From Pseudodesulfovibrio alkaliphilus (GTDB lineage: Bacteria; Desulfobacterota; Desulfovibrionia; Desulfovibrionales; Desulfovibrionaceae), in the NCBI RefSeq assembly GCF_009729555.1, contig NZ_WODC01000005.1, positions 62,001 to 126,000 of the forward strand: a DNA stretch of 64,000 bases. The letters are read 5' to 3'. Of the stretch, positions 8,893 to 17,411 are shown one piece after another. A program made the translations under genes and the position numbers. Below the pieces are notes generated by a model. That model did no database searches. It was not told the origin of the DNA and saw nothing but the letters and a program-made list of their open reading frames with translations. Within the stretch, counting starts at the first letter, position 1. Every line of letters starts with the position of its first letter.

Positions 8893-9198
8893 ATGACCGA
8901 GACAAACCAGAGTACGGTCGGGGAGCAGGGGGAGTATCTCTCCCGGCAGGTGGTCGTTGCCAACGAGCACGGGCTCCACGCCCGCCCGGCCGGGAAACTC
9001 GCCCAACGCGCTCAGGGTTTTGCGGCGCAGATACGCATCGTTCTCGACGAGCAGGAGGTGGACGCCAAGTCCATCCTCGACGTGCTGACATTGGCCGCCG
9101 GGCCCGGCGACGTGCTGGAGATCCGCGCCACGGGAGCCGACGCCGCCCAGGCTGTGGAGGCTCTTGAAACGCTGTTTCACAAAAGGTTCAACGACTAG
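8893..9198 (+). CDS. ptsH: Phosphocarrier protein HPr
   Basis: Small phosphocarrier between enzyme I and EIIA. The active-site histidine is in NEHGLHARPAGKL. The second conserved site reads DAKSILDVLTL, so a Ser46 equivalent is present. From ATG 8893 it has 101 residues, with about 15 extra residues before the HPr core. A GTG at 8872 would add seven residues; AGGTGG just before 8893 favours the later start, though the spacing is short. ptsI starts at the base after its stop. Confidence 0.93.
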   Translation: MTETNQSTVGEQGEYLSRQVVVANEHGLHARPAGKLAQRAQGFAAQIRIVLDEQEVDAKSILDVLTLAAGPGDVLEIRATGADAAQAVEALETLFHKRFND

Positions 9199-10983
9199 AT
9201 GGCAGACAAGATTCTCTCCGGCATTCCGGTGTCCACCGGCATAGCCATCGGCAAGGCGTTTTTTGTCAACCGCAACCACAAGGCGCATCTGCCCCGGCAC
9301 ACCGTGTCCGCGGCCATGATGGACGCCGAGGTGGCGCGGCTGCACGACGCCTTTGCCGCCGTGGAGGCGGAGCTGACCGCCATCCGCGAGCAGGTGCCCG
9401 CAGACCTTAGGGATTACGGGCTGCTCATCGACACCCATGTGCTCATGCTCAAGGACCCCAAGCTTTCCGGGGTGGCCGAGGAGTACATCCGCACCTTGGG
9501 ACTCAACTGCGCCTGGGCCCTGGAAAAGGCGGTGGCCGACCAGGAGGCGGCTTTTGGCGCGGTACACGACCCCTACATCCGCGAGCGCATGCAGGACGTG
9601 CGCGTGGTGGCGGACAAGGTGCAGGCAAAACTCATCGGCCGCGAGACCGACCTCACGGCGATTCCGGGCCGGGTCATCATCATGGCCCACGACCTGACGC
9701 CAGCGGACACGGTGGAGATCCAGGTCAGCCGGATCATGGGATTTGCCACGGTGCGCGGCGGCAAGACCTCGCACACCGGCATCATGGCCCGATCCATGGG
9801 CATCCCGGCCCTGGTGGGCGTGGACATGCTGGAGGACGTTGTCCACGATGGCGATCTGGTGGTCATCGACGGCCTGACCGGCAAGATCGTGGTCAATCCC
9901 ACCGAGGCCGAGCTTGAGGACTACAACGAGCGCGCCGCCCACTTTGAGGACTATACCCTCAAGATCAAGCGCGGCTGCCAGTTGCCTGCCGAAACCTATG
10001 ACGGCTCCCGCGTTCAGGTGCTGGCCAACATTGAGCTGGTGGAGGAGATTCCCGCCGCGCTGGACAACGGGGCCGAGGGGGTCGGCCTGTATCGCACGGA
10101 ATACGCCTATCTGAACCGCACCGACCTGCCCGGCGAAGACGAGCTGGCCGAGAAATACATCGATCTGGCCGCCATTCTGTCGCCGCGAAAGGTGGTCTTT
10201 CGCACCCTTGATCTTGGCGCCGACAAATTCATCTCCGCCTTTGGCGAGCTCAACGAGACCAATCCGGCCATGGGGCTTCGGGCGATCCGCTTCTGCCTGC
10301 GCAATCCCGAACTGTTCAAGAGCCAGCTTCGGGCCATCCTGCGCGCCTCGGCCTATGGCAACGTCTCCCTCATGTTTCCCATGATCTCGGGGGTCAAGGA
10401 AGTGCGCCAGGCCAAGGCGTGGCTGGCGCAGGCCAAGGCAGAGCTGCGCCGCGAGGGTGTGGACTTCAATCCCGAGATGCCGGTGGGGATCATGATCGAG
10501 CTGCCCTCGGCAGTGATGATCGCCGATTTCCTGGCGCGGGAGGTGGATTTTTTCTCCATTGGCACCAATGACCTGATTCAGTATTCCATCGGCGTGGACA
10601 GGACCAACCACCATGTGTCCTATCTGTATCAGCCGCTGCACCCGGCCACCCTGCGCACCATAAAGCTCGTGGTTGACGCCGCCCATCAGGCGGGCATAGA
10701 AGTCTCCCTGTGCGGCGAGGTGGCCAGCGACCCGTTCTGCGTACCCATTCTGCTCGGCATGGGCATCGACTCCCTCTCCCTGACGCCCCAGGCAATTCCG
10801 GGCATCAAGCGGATCATCCGGCAGACCAACATGCACGACTGCCGGAAACTGCTGCGCAAGGTGCTCGAATGCCGCACCGTCAGCCGCATCAACGGGCTGG
10901 TGATGGACAACATCTTCAAGTCCTTCCCGGACGAGGTCACGTTCTTCTCGTCCCTGCTCGAAAACGACGAATCGCCGTCCTAG
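9199..10983 (+). CDS. ptsI: Phosphoenolpyruvate-protein phosphotransferase (enzyme I)
   Basis: Takes phosphate from PEP and passes it to HPr. It has 594 residues, close to the family length. The phosphohistidine region reads GGKTSHTGIMARSMGIPA, and the C-terminal PEP-binding barrel shows GLYRTEY, FRTLDLGADK, NPAMGLRAIRF, FFSIGTNDLIQYS and SLCGEVASDP. The HPr stop and this ATG are contiguous. It completes an EIID-HPr-EI unit with no sugar-specific EIIA/B/C beside it. Confidence 0.96.
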   Translation: MADKILSGIPVSTGIAIGKAFFVNRNHKAHLPRHTVSAAMMDAEVARLHDAFAAVEAELTAIREQVPADLRDYGLLIDTHVLMLKDPKLSGVAEEYIRTLGLNCAWALEKAVADQEAAFGAVHDPYIRERMQDVRVVADKVQAKLIGRETDLTAIPGRVIIMAHDLTPADTVEIQVSRIMGFATVRGGKTSHTGIMARSMGIPALVGVDMLEDVVHDGDLVVIDGLTGKIVVNPTEAELEDYNERAAHFEDYTLKIKRGCQLPAETYDGSRVQVLANIELVEEIPAALDNGAEGVGLYRTEYAYLNRTDLPGEDELAEKYIDLAAILSPRKVVFRTLDLGADKFISAFGELNETNPAMGLRAIRFCLRNPELFKSQLRAILRASAYGNVSLMFPMISGVKEVRQAKAWLAQAKAELRREGVDFNPEMPVGIMIELPSAVMIADFLAREVDFFSIGTNDLIQYSIGVDRTNHHVSYLYQPLHPATLRTIKLVVDAAHQAGIEVSLCGEVASDPFCVPILLGMGIDSLSLTPQAIPGIKRIIRQTNMHDCRKLLRKVLECRTVSRINGLVMDNIFKSFPDEVTFFSSLLENDESPS

Positions 10984-11076
10984 AACATCTGCGGGCGGCC
11001 GGAACAGCCGGACCCGGCACGGCCGGAGCCGCGCACAGGCGCACCGATGCGCCCTCCAAGGAACAGATACCGACCC

Positions 11077-11556
11077 ATGGCAAAGAAAAAAACGACCACC
11101 GCGCCGAACACCATCGGCACCAACAAACAGGCCAAGCGCCTCTATGAAATCCTCGAAACCTTTGAGGCGGGCATTTCCCTGCTGGGCAGCGAGGTCAAGT
11201 CACTGCGCGGGGGCCACGTCTCCTTCAAGGACGGCTATGTCCAGTTCCGCGACGGCTCGGCCTTTCTCGTGGGCGTCCACATCGCCCCGTACGAGAAGAC
11301 CGGCGAGTTCGACCAGCATGACCCGGAGAGGCCGCGCCGACTCCTGCTGCACAAGCGGGAAATCCTCGTGCTGCGGGCCAAGACCGAGCAGAAGGGCCTG
11401 ACCGTCATCCCCATGAAGATGTACTTCAGCCGCGGCAAGGTCAAAGTGCTGATCGGCCTTGGCAAGGGCAAGAACGTCCACTCGCGCAAGCAGGATCTCA
11501 AGGACCGCGACATAGCCCGCGACACCGCCCGCCAACTGGCCGACCACCGAGGCTAG
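11077..11556 (+). CDS. smpB: SsrA-binding protein SmpB
   Basis: Partner of tmRNA in rescue of stalled ribosomes. It has 159 residues from the ATG at 11077. [29 protein letters not shown] is nearly family consensus in short pieces ([21 protein letters not shown]), and LLLHKREI and [16 protein letters not shown] near the end fit. An in-frame ATG at 11047 lacks support. I looked for the tmRNA gene just downstream and did not find it. Confidence 0.96.
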   Translation: MAKKKTTTAPNTIGTNKQAKRLYEILETFEAGISLLGSEVKSLRGGHVSFKDGYVQFRDGSAFLVGVHIAPYEKTGEFDQHDPERPRRLLLHKREILVLRAKTEQKGLTVIPMKMYFSRGKVKVLIGLGKGKNVHSRKQDLKDRDIARDTARQLADHRG

Positions 11557-11707
11557 CCGGCAGGGAAATGGCCGCCTGCGCTCCCGGGCAAAGGGCGCGG
11601 GTTCGAACCGTTGCGGAACACGTTCACAAAGGGACGCATATCCGAGGTTCGGCCAAGGTGGAGTCCCTGACGGGGCGAATCGATCCCCTGTGTACCCAAA
11701 GCATGGC

Positions 11708-11738
11708 GCGGCCTTGAGCGCATTTCCGCTCTGGCCGC
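11708..11738 (+). terminator. Stem-loop, possible smpB terminator
   Basis: GCGGCC pairs with GGCCGC, and the inner stem GAGCG/CGCTC closes on CATTTC. There is no T-run, so it may slow or protect the smpB transcript end rather than act as a classical terminator. Confidence 0.4.
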
Positions 11739-11825
11739 TTACCCCTGTCTGCATGGTTCGTTCTTCCGATGACCGGCCCGCGAAAAGACAGGCATGGCTC
11801 CCGGCGAACGGGTGGGTTGTCCTGT

Positions 11826-11854
11826 TTGACTTTGAAAGTCATTTTCACTATTCT
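11826..11854 (+). promoter_or_regulatory. Promoter with Fur-box-like operator for the AraC-type regulator
   Basis: TTGACT at 11826, a 17-bp spacer and TATTCT at 11849 form a good sigma-70-like promoter. The spacer contains the palindrome TGAAAGTCATTTTCA at 11833-11847. It differs at one position from the Desulfovibrio Fur consensus as I recall it (TGAAAATNATTTTCA). Fur bound here would block RNA polymerase, so the regulator gene is predicted to be repressed when iron is plentiful. Confidence 0.72.
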
Positions 11855-11916
11855 GCAAGATCATCGCGGGCACTGGGTGGAAGAATTATTTCATTGCCGA
11901 GGGGAGGGGTGCGTCA

Positions 11917-12873
11917 ATGCAGATGACTGTCGCCAATTGCGGGCCGACCGAGGGGTTGCCGGGAACCTGCCGTTCCCTTCTGGAGGCAGGGATGGCCGCC
12001 CCGGTTCGCCGGTTTTCCCTGCGGACCGATCTTGATGTGTTCTTTTGGGAGTGCGCGGTCAAGCAGCCGCTCTGTTTCTCGGTCGCCTTTGACGCCCCGG
12101 TGCTGCGTTTCAGCTTCGCCATCGAAGGGGAGAGCGTCTCGGACGCCATGAACCAGGAAAGCGTTGTGCGGAGCCGGGGGCGCTACGAGATCCGGTTCTT
12201 TCCCGCCACGGGCGGGACGATTGCGCTCAAGGCGAGGCAGAATCATCGCTGGGTGGATGTGGTGCTCAACCCGTCGTTTCTGGAGGTGGCACTGGCCAGC
12301 GAGGCCTGCAGCCTGCCGGAACCGCTCCTGCAGCTGGTCCGGTGCGAGGCCGACTCCATGCCCGTACTCAGTCGCGCCATGAACCCGGAACAGTTTGTCG
12401 CTGCCTCGCAACTGGCCCAGTGCCCATACACGGGCGCGGCCCGCACTCTTTATCTGAAGAGCAAGACCCTCGAACTGCTGTCCCATGTTCTGGCCGAGCA
12501 GTCGCCGCGGCCATGCCGGACGCGTCTGAGCTCCTATGAAATCGAATGCCTGCGAAAGGCCAGGGAACTCCTGACCGCCAGCCTCGAAAACCCGCCCGGC
12601 CTGCGACAGCTGGCCCAGAGCGTCGGTCTGAACGAAACCAAGCTCAAGACCGGATTCAAGGCCCTGTTCGGGCAGACCGTCTACGGGTATTTCCGCGCCT
12701 ACAGGGTCGACCTGGGCCGTCGAAGGTTGCTTGAGAGCGCCGCCACGGTCAGCGAGGTGGCCAGCAGCGTGGGCTACACCAATGTCAGCCACTTCTGCGC
12801 GGCGTTCAAGGACAGGCACGGCGTAACCCCATATCGCTACCGCAAGGACAACGCGTTTTTCACTGCCTCCTGA
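11917..12873 (+). CDS. AraC family transcriptional regulator, PchR-like
   Basis: DNA-binding regulator of 318 residues. The C-terminal AraC domain (about residues 215-312) has both helix-turn-helices: LRQLAQSVGLNETKLKTGFK and VSEVASSVGYTNVSHFCAAF, followed by GVTPYRYRK. The N-terminal ligand domain is not a sugar-type cupin I recognise and resembles siderophore-responsive PchR-type regulators only in general layout. AGGGGAGGGG lies upstream of the ATG. It is transcribed from a promoter with a Fur-box-like site and faces into the GTPase/TonB/ABC operon. By analogy to PchR/YbtA it is probably the activator of that operon; ligand unknown. Confidence 0.85.
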   Translation: MQMTVANCGPTEGLPGTCRSLLEAGMAAPVRRFSLRTDLDVFFWECAVKQPLCFSVAFDAPVLRFSFAIEGESVSDAMNQESVVRSRGRYEIRFFPATGGTIALKARQNHRWVDVVLNPSFLEVALASEACSLPEPLLQLVRCEADSMPVLSRAMNPEQFVAASQLAQCPYTGAARTLYLKSKTLELLSHVLAEQSPRPCRTRLSSYEIECLRKARELLTASLENPPGLRQLAQSVGLNETKLKTGFKALFGQTVYGYFRAYRVDLGRRRLLESAATVSEVASSVGYTNVSHFCAAFKDRHGVTPYRYRKDNAFFTAS

Positions 12874-12907
12874 CCCAGGCCGTTCTCGCCGACTCCCCCG
12901 CATCGGG

Positions 12908-12949
12908 TGTATTTTTTTCGCCCAGGGGTGGTCTTTTTTTACCCGCCAG
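12908..12949 (+). promoter_or_regulatory. Two T-tract direct repeats, possible AraC-type binding sites
   Basis: Two similar half-sites, each TG followed by a seven-T tract and a C-rich CGCC(C)AG end, start at 12908 and 12929. They lie 21-22 bp apart, i.e. on the same face of the helix. AraC-family activators typically bind such tandem direct repeats upstream of their target operon. No consensus for this regulator is known to me. Confidence 0.4.
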
Positions 12950-12962
12950 CTAGGTTGCGTGT

Positions 12963-12991
12963 GTCCTGGTACGTGCTCCCAGGACTTTTTT
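12963..12991 (+). terminator. Intrinsic terminator upstream of the GTPase-TonB-ABC operon
   Basis: GTCCTGG pairs with CCAGGAC and six Ts follow directly. It is a classical terminator for the AraC-type gene 90 bp upstream. It would act as an attenuator if the operon promoter lies upstream of it. Confidence 0.8.
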
Positions 12992-13004
12992 CAGGCTGTC
13001 TGAG

Positions 13005-13019
13005 TGATAAAGAGTTTCA
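13005..13019 (+). promoter_or_regulatory. Weak Fur-box-like site before the GTPase gene
   Basis: TGATAAAGAGTTTCA matches the remembered Fur consensus at 11 of 14 informative positions. Its TGATAA could serve as a -10 element, with a poor -35 (AGGACT) 18 bp upstream. It is much weaker than the site at 11833. Confidence 0.3.
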
Positions 13020-13039
13020 ATTTCAACAACGGAATGGTC

Positions 13040-13741
13040 ATGAAAACAGTAACCGTAGCAGGTGCGCCCAGCGCAGGAAAGACCGCAGTGATCCTTCACC
13101 TGATCCGTCAACTGGTCAAGGAGGGCAGGCGCTGCGCCGTGGTCAAGTTCGACACCCTTGGGACCTCCGACGACCGGATCTACCGCGACAGGCTCGGCAT
13201 ACCGGCCATCCAGGGGCTTTCGGACTATCTGTGCCCCGATCACTACTTTGTCTCCAACTTCGAGGAGGCATACCGCTGGGGGCGTATGCGAGAAGCCGAT
13301 TTCCTTTTCATGGAAACAGCCGGGCTTTGCTATCGCTGCGCTCCTCATGTGGACGGGGTTCCGGCCGTGACGGTCATCGACAACCTGGGCGGTATGGAGG
13401 CCCCGCGCAAGATGGGGCCAGCCTTGACGCTGGCGGACGTGGTTGTGGTCACCAAGAGCGATCTCGTCTCCCAGGCCGAGAAGGAGGTCTTCGCCCACCG
13501 GGTCAACCAGGTCAATCCGTCAGCCCGCGTTCTGCACGTCAACGGACTCACGGGCACAGGGACACTGCCCCTGCGACGGCTGGCCGAAACCTGGGGCCAC
13601 ATGGAGGACGCTGAAGGTGCCTCGCTACGTTATTCCATGCCCGCGTCCATCTGTTCCTACTGCACGGGGGAAACGCGCATCGGCAAGCGCTTCCAGTCGG
13701 GCAACGTGGAAAAACTGCTGCTTGAGGAGTGCTGCGCATGA
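13040..13741 (+). CDS. UreG/HypB-like metal-associated GTPase
   Basis: G3E-type P-loop NTPase of 233 residues. Motifs are VAGAPSAGKTAV (P-loop), FLFMETAGLC (G3 region) and VVVTKSDLV (G4). It is cysteine-rich at likely metal sites: CYRC right after the G3 motif, CSYC near the C-terminus and a terminal CC. Known relatives (HypB, UreG, CobW) use GTP to deliver or insert a metal. There is no urease or NiFe-hydrogenase accessory gene nearby. Instead it opens an operon for TonB and ABC uptake, so it may handle or release the imported metal or metallophore. ATG 13040 follows GGA; 13034 and GTG 13004 are alternatives. It overlaps the next gene by 4 nt. Confidence 0.8.
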   Translation: MKTVTVAGAPSAGKTAVILHLIRQLVKEGRRCAVVKFDTLGTSDDRIYRDRLGIPAIQGLSDYLCPDHYFVSNFEEAYRWGRMREADFLFMETAGLCYRCAPHVDGVPAVTVIDNLGGMEAPRKMGPALTLADVVVVTKSDLVSQAEKEVFAHRVNQVNPSARVLHVNGLTGTGTLPLRRLAETWGHMEDAEGASLRYSMPASICSYCTGETRIGKRFQSGNVEKLLLEECCA

Positions 13742-14496
13742 GTATCGAGACTGTCACCATTCTCGCCGGATTCGACAAAGAGGGCCGGGCCGACAAAGTG
13801 GACCGGGTGGATCTGCGTCCTGGCGACTCCCTGGCCCTGGTCGGCCCCACCGGATCGGGCAAGAGCGAACTGCTGTCCGATGTCCAGCAGGCGGCCTGCC
13901 AGGACACCCAGACCGGCCGGACCATTCTGGTCAACGGCGCGCCTTTGGCCGATCTGCCCGCCGGGCTGGTCGCGACCCTTTCCCAGAAGACCAACTTTGT
14001 CATGGACGCCACGGTGGAGGAGTTCATCCTCCTGCACGCCGAGAGCAAGGGGCGCGACGGACAGGCCCTGCTCGATCCGCTCCTTGCCATGACCAACTCC
14101 CTGTGCGGCGAGCCGATCCGGGCCGAGATGTCGCTGCAGGTCTTGAGCGGCGGGCAGTCCCGCGCCCTGATGATCGCGGACATCGCCTTGCTGTCGGACA
14201 CGCCCATCGTGCTCATCGACGAGGTCGAGAACGCCGGAATCCACAAGTTCAAGGCCCTTGAGGTGCTGGCCGGTCGAGGCAAGGTGGTGGTCACCGCCAC
14301 CCATGACCCGGTTCTGATCCTGATGAACCAGACCCGGCTTGTCATGCGCAACGGGGGCATGGCCGCCCTGCTGCGCTCAAGCGAGGAGGAACGCGAGTGC
14401 GCCGAGGAGTTGAAACGCATGGACAGTACGCTCATGGAGGTCCGCGAGACCCTGCGCATGGGCAAAATTTTGACATCACGGGAGATGACGGCATGA
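13738..14496 (+). CDS. ABC-type ATPase without an adjacent permease gene
   Basis: ATP-binding cassette protein of 252 residues. Walker A is GPTGSGKS near residue 40, the signature is LSGGQS, Walker B is PIVLIDEVENAG and the switch histidine is in VVVTATHD. Walker B is followed by VENAGI rather than the usual transporter D-loop. The C-terminal 40 residues are charged and helical. It overlaps both neighbours by 4 nt (ATGA). Its partners are a GTPase and a signal-less solute-binding-like protein, so it may not be a transport ATPase. A role in moving or remodelling a metal complex in the cytoplasm is speculative. Confidence 0.75.
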   Translation: MSIETVTILAGFDKEGRADKVDRVDLRPGDSLALVGPTGSGKSELLSDVQQAACQDTQTGRTILVNGAPLADLPAGLVATLSQKTNFVMDATVEEFILLHAESKGRDGQALLDPLLAMTNSLCGEPIRAEMSLQVLSGGQSRALMIADIALLSDTPIVLIDEVENAGIHKFKALEVLAGRGKVVVTATHDPVLILMNQTRLVMRNGGMAALLRSSEEERECAEELKRMDSTLMEVRETLRMGKILTSREMTA

Positions 14497-15386
14497 CCAC
14501 ACGATCTGTTTACCTGGCCATCGCGCCAAACATCCTGCGCCGGACAGTGCAGGACCTGGCCCGGCTCAACCTTTCGCTGGATCTCGTTCCCCCGCAGACG
14601 CACCAGGAGATGCTCGACTTCTCCAAAAACTACGGACACGGCGAGGGAACGGTGCCGGGGTTGACGCTGTGCGCCTACCCGGAATTCGTCCGAAACCTGC
14701 TGCGGCTTCAGAAGACCGGAATGCTTGCCCCGCTGCCGGACTCCCTGCCGCCCATGCGCCGCGAGCTGACTTCCATCGGCATGGCCGAGCCATCCAGCTA
14801 TTTCCGGGTGGTGGGGGTCGTGCCCTTTGTCATTGCCGCCGCCAGGAGCGTCAGTCCGCCCATCGAGGATTGGGAGGACCTCTGCCGCCCGGATGTCTGC
14901 GAATCCATCGCGGTTCCGCCCCACGACACGCCTCTGCCCGCCCTCTTTGACACGATGATGACCTCCCTTTGCGGCGAGCGGGCTGCCAGGGCCATTGCCG
15001 CCAAGAACACCGACCACACCCCCCTCGACATCAACAAGCACCTGGATGCCGGGAACTTCCTCGCCGGGGTGAGCATCCCGGCCTTCAGCCGCAATTTCCG
15101 CGAGGGCAACGGGTACATGGTCTGGCCGCGGTCAGGCGCGTGGCCGGTGCCCCTTGTGGCCTGCGTGCGCAAGGACGCGAGCCCGGACGCCATGGAGTTT
15201 CTGCATTTCCTGTTTTCAAACGAGTACCAGCGCTTTCTGTCGGAGTCCGGCTCGCTCATCCCCGCGGTGGAGGGCATCCCGTGGTTCGAGGAGATGGACA
15301 GGGCCGACGGACGGTTGCTCTGGCCCGGCTGGGATGCGCTGGTCTCGCTTGCCATACCCGACAATGCTCAAGGAGGTAGAGAATGA
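14493..15386 (+). CDS. Solute-binding-protein-like protein lacking a signal peptide
   Basis: Protein of 297 residues whose sequence style (GMLAPLPDSLPP, FLHFLFSNEYQRFLSESGSLIPA near the end) resembles extracellular solute-binding proteins of ABC iron/spermidine type. The N-terminus MTTRSVYLAIAPNILRR has no hydrophobic export signal, and the translated start is fixed by the 4-nt overlap with the preceding ATPase gene. It would therefore stay in the cytoplasm. AAGGAGG inside its last codons is the ribosome site of the TonB receptor gene. Function is not known; a cytoplasmic metallophore-binding partner of the GTPase and ATPase is one possibility. Confidence 0.6.
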   Translation: MTTRSVYLAIAPNILRRTVQDLARLNLSLDLVPPQTHQEMLDFSKNYGHGEGTVPGLTLCAYPEFVRNLLRLQKTGMLAPLPDSLPPMRRELTSIGMAEPSSYFRVVGVVPFVIAAARSVSPPIEDWEDLCRPDVCESIAVPPHDTPLPALFDTMMTSLCGERAARAIAAKNTDHTPLDINKHLDAGNFLAGVSIPAFSRNFREGNGYMVWPRSGAWPVPLVACVRKDASPDAMEFLHFLFSNEYQRFLSESGSLIPAVEGIPWFEEMDRADGRLLWPGWDALVSLAIPDNAQGGRE

Positions 15387-17380
15387 AACGGCGATTCGTC
15401 GTCCCGCTGCTGGCCGCGTTTATCCTGACGCTTGGAGTGGTTCCGGCCTCGGCAAGGGACGTTACCCTGAACAAGGTCATCGTCTCGGCGCGAGGTGTTG
15501 ACAGCATGCAGTCCCAGACTCCGGGCGGAACAGGCGTGGTGGAGAAGGAGGAGATACTCCTCGCCCCCAAGGCGAGCATCGCCGACTCCATCTCGCGCAT
15601 TGCCGGTGTCTCGCGCAGCGGCGAGTCCCCGTGGGGTCAGGATGTGTCCATCCGGGGCCTGTCCGGGGCCTCGGTGGTCGTGCTCATCGACGGCATGCGC
15701 CTGAACACGGCCACGGAGATCAACGCCCGGCTCGGTTTCATCAACCCCCTGGACGTGGAGAGGGTGGAAGTGCTCAAGGGCCCTGCCAGCGCACTGTACG
15801 GCACCGGCTCGACCGGCGGCGTCATCAACATCATCACCAAGAAGGGGGCGTTCACCCCGCAACAGGAGCTGGGCGGTGAAATGATCGCCGGCTGGTCCAC
15901 CAATCCGCAGGGGGGCGACGGGTATCTGCGCTCGGTCCTCAGCCGCGAGAACTTCTGGCTCCAGGTTTCCGGCGGCCTGCGCGACCACTCCAGCTACTAC
16001 GGAGGCGATGCCACCCGAATGCCCAACAGCCAGTTCGACGACATCTATCTGCGCATGGCGGGCGAGGCGCGATTTAGCGACCTGTTCACCGGGGCCTTCC
16101 AGGTCATGAACATCGAGGCGAGCAACGTGGGCATTCCCGGCGGATCAAGCACCATGCCCCAGACCGCGCCCATCCGCTATCCCCGCACATCCAATTTCCT
16201 GGCCAGCGGCGATCTCTCCTTCACCCCGGAAGGCGGGACCTTCAAAGAGGTGTCGCTCAACCTGTATTACATCAAGAACGAGCGCAAGGTGGAGATCGAC
16301 AATCCCACTCCGGCGGTTCGGCTGATCAACCCCCAGGCGCTGCACGAGACCTTGGGCGGCAAGCTCCAGACCGAGATGGAGTTCGGCGATCACTCCATTG
16401 TCGCCGGGACCGACGCCTGGAGCTGGCACATGACCTCCAAAAGGCTGCGCTACACTACCGCGGGTCCGGTGCTGAAAGATCAGCCCACGCCCAACACCAG
16501 GCAGACTTCCGCAGGCGTCTTTGTCGAGGACGACTGGAAGCTCGACGACATGTTCACCCTCAACCTCGGCGGCAGGCTGGACAGGGTGCAGGCCACCAAC
16601 AAGGAAAACGCCGACCATTCCGGCTCCACCAAGGTCCAGGCCGGGTGGAACGCCCATGCCGGGCTGACCTGGAACCCGGCGGAGCGTTGGTCCCACACCT
16701 TTCTCGCGGCCACCAGCTACCGGGTGCCCGACATTCTCGAACGATTCAAGAACATCAACCTCGGCGGCGGCATGACCAGCGTGGGCAACCCGGATCTGGA
16801 CCCCGAGAAGTCCTACTTCTTCGAGTACGGGCTGCATTACGTCTCTGATTCCTTCAGCGCGTCGGGCTCGGTCTATGCCAACTTCCTGACCGACTACATC
16901 GCCGAGACGCTGGACACCCCGACCCAGTACCGCATGGCCAACATCGGGGAGGCGCGCATCTACGGATCGGAGCTGGAGGCAGACTGGCGCTTCGCCCGGT
17001 CCTGGAGCCTGTACGGCAACATCGCCCTTGCCAACGGGCGCGACATGCGAAACAAGGAAGCTCTGCGCAGCATCGCGCCCGTCAACGGTCTGGGCGGCAT
17101 CAGGTATTCGAACGACAGCGGCTTCTGGGCGCGTGTCGAAACCCCCTGGGCCCTGGGGCAGAGCGAGGTGCCGGGCGGGGTCCGCAGAACCGACGCCTGG
17201 ATCACGGTCAACACGGCGGCGGGCTATGGGTTTGACTGGTCCCGGCTGCATCACGAGGTGTCCGTGAGCATCAACAATCTCTTCGACAAGAAGTACAAGA
17301 ACTATCTGGCCAACTCCCGGAGCATTGAGCTGCTTGAGCCGGGCATCAACGGATCGATCAACTACGCGGTCACGTTCTAG
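15383..17380 (+). CDS. TonB-dependent outer-membrane receptor
   Basis: Outer-membrane gated channel of 665 residues. A signal peptide (MKRRFVVPLLAAFILTLG...ASA) is followed by the plug domain, with ISRIAGVSRSG, VSIRGLSGASVVVLIDGMR and VEVLKGPASALYGTGSTGGVINIIT. The beta-barrel ends in INYAVTF with a terminal phenylalanine. The likely cargo is a metal chelate. No TonB/ExbBD genes are nearby. An ideal AAGGAGG precedes the ATG, which overlaps the upstream stop by 4 nt. Placement behind a Fur-box-controlled regulator favours a ferric chelate, but vitamin B12 or another metallophore is not excluded. Confidence 0.92.
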   Translation: MKRRFVVPLLAAFILTLGVVPASARDVTLNKVIVSARGVDSMQSQTPGGTGVVEKEEILLAPKASIADSISRIAGVSRSGESPWGQDVSIRGLSGASVVVLIDGMRLNTATEINARLGFINPLDVERVEVLKGPASALYGTGSTGGVINIITKKGAFTPQQELGGEMIAGWSTNPQGGDGYLRSVLSRENFWLQVSGGLRDHSSYYGGDATRMPNSQFDDIYLRMAGEARFSDLFTGAFQVMNIEASNVGIPGGSSTMPQTAPIRYPRTSNFLASGDLSFTPEGGTFKEVSLNLYYIKNERKVEIDNPTPAVRLINPQALHETLGGKLQTEMEFGDHSIVAGTDAWSWHMTSKRLRYTTAGPVLKDQPTPNTRQTSAGVFVEDDWKLDDMFTLNLGGRLDRVQATNKENADHSGSTKVQAGWNAHAGLTWNPAERWSHTFLAATSYRVPDILERFKNINLGGGMTSVGNPDLDPEKSYFFEYGLHYVSDSFSASGSVYANFLTDYIAETLDTPTQYRMANIGEARIYGSELEADWRFARSWSLYGNIALANGRDMRNKEALRSIAPVNGLGGIRYSNDSGFWARVETPWALGQSEVPGGVRRTDAWITVNTAAGYGFDWSRLHHEVSVSINNLFDKKYKNYLANSRSIELLEPGINGSINYAVTF

Positions 17381-17411
17381 CGCCGCCTCGGCGGAAAGGT
17401 CTTTGGTTCAC

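Larger units (their letters stand above)
11557..11916. other. Intergenic region smpB to AraC-type gene
   Basis: These 360 bp contain no convincing gene. They hold a GC-rich stem-loop at 11708-11738 and a promoter with a Fur-box-like palindrome at 11826-11854. A GGTTCGAACC near 11610 resembles a tRNA T-loop, but no tRNA folds around it. Confidence 0.6.

Noticed and set aside
11600-11640. tRNA-like T-loop GGTTCGAACC, or a tmRNA gene downstream of smpB
   Set aside because: No acceptor, D-arm or anticodon arm can be built around it, and no tmRNA 5' or 3' end signature is present in 11557-11916.
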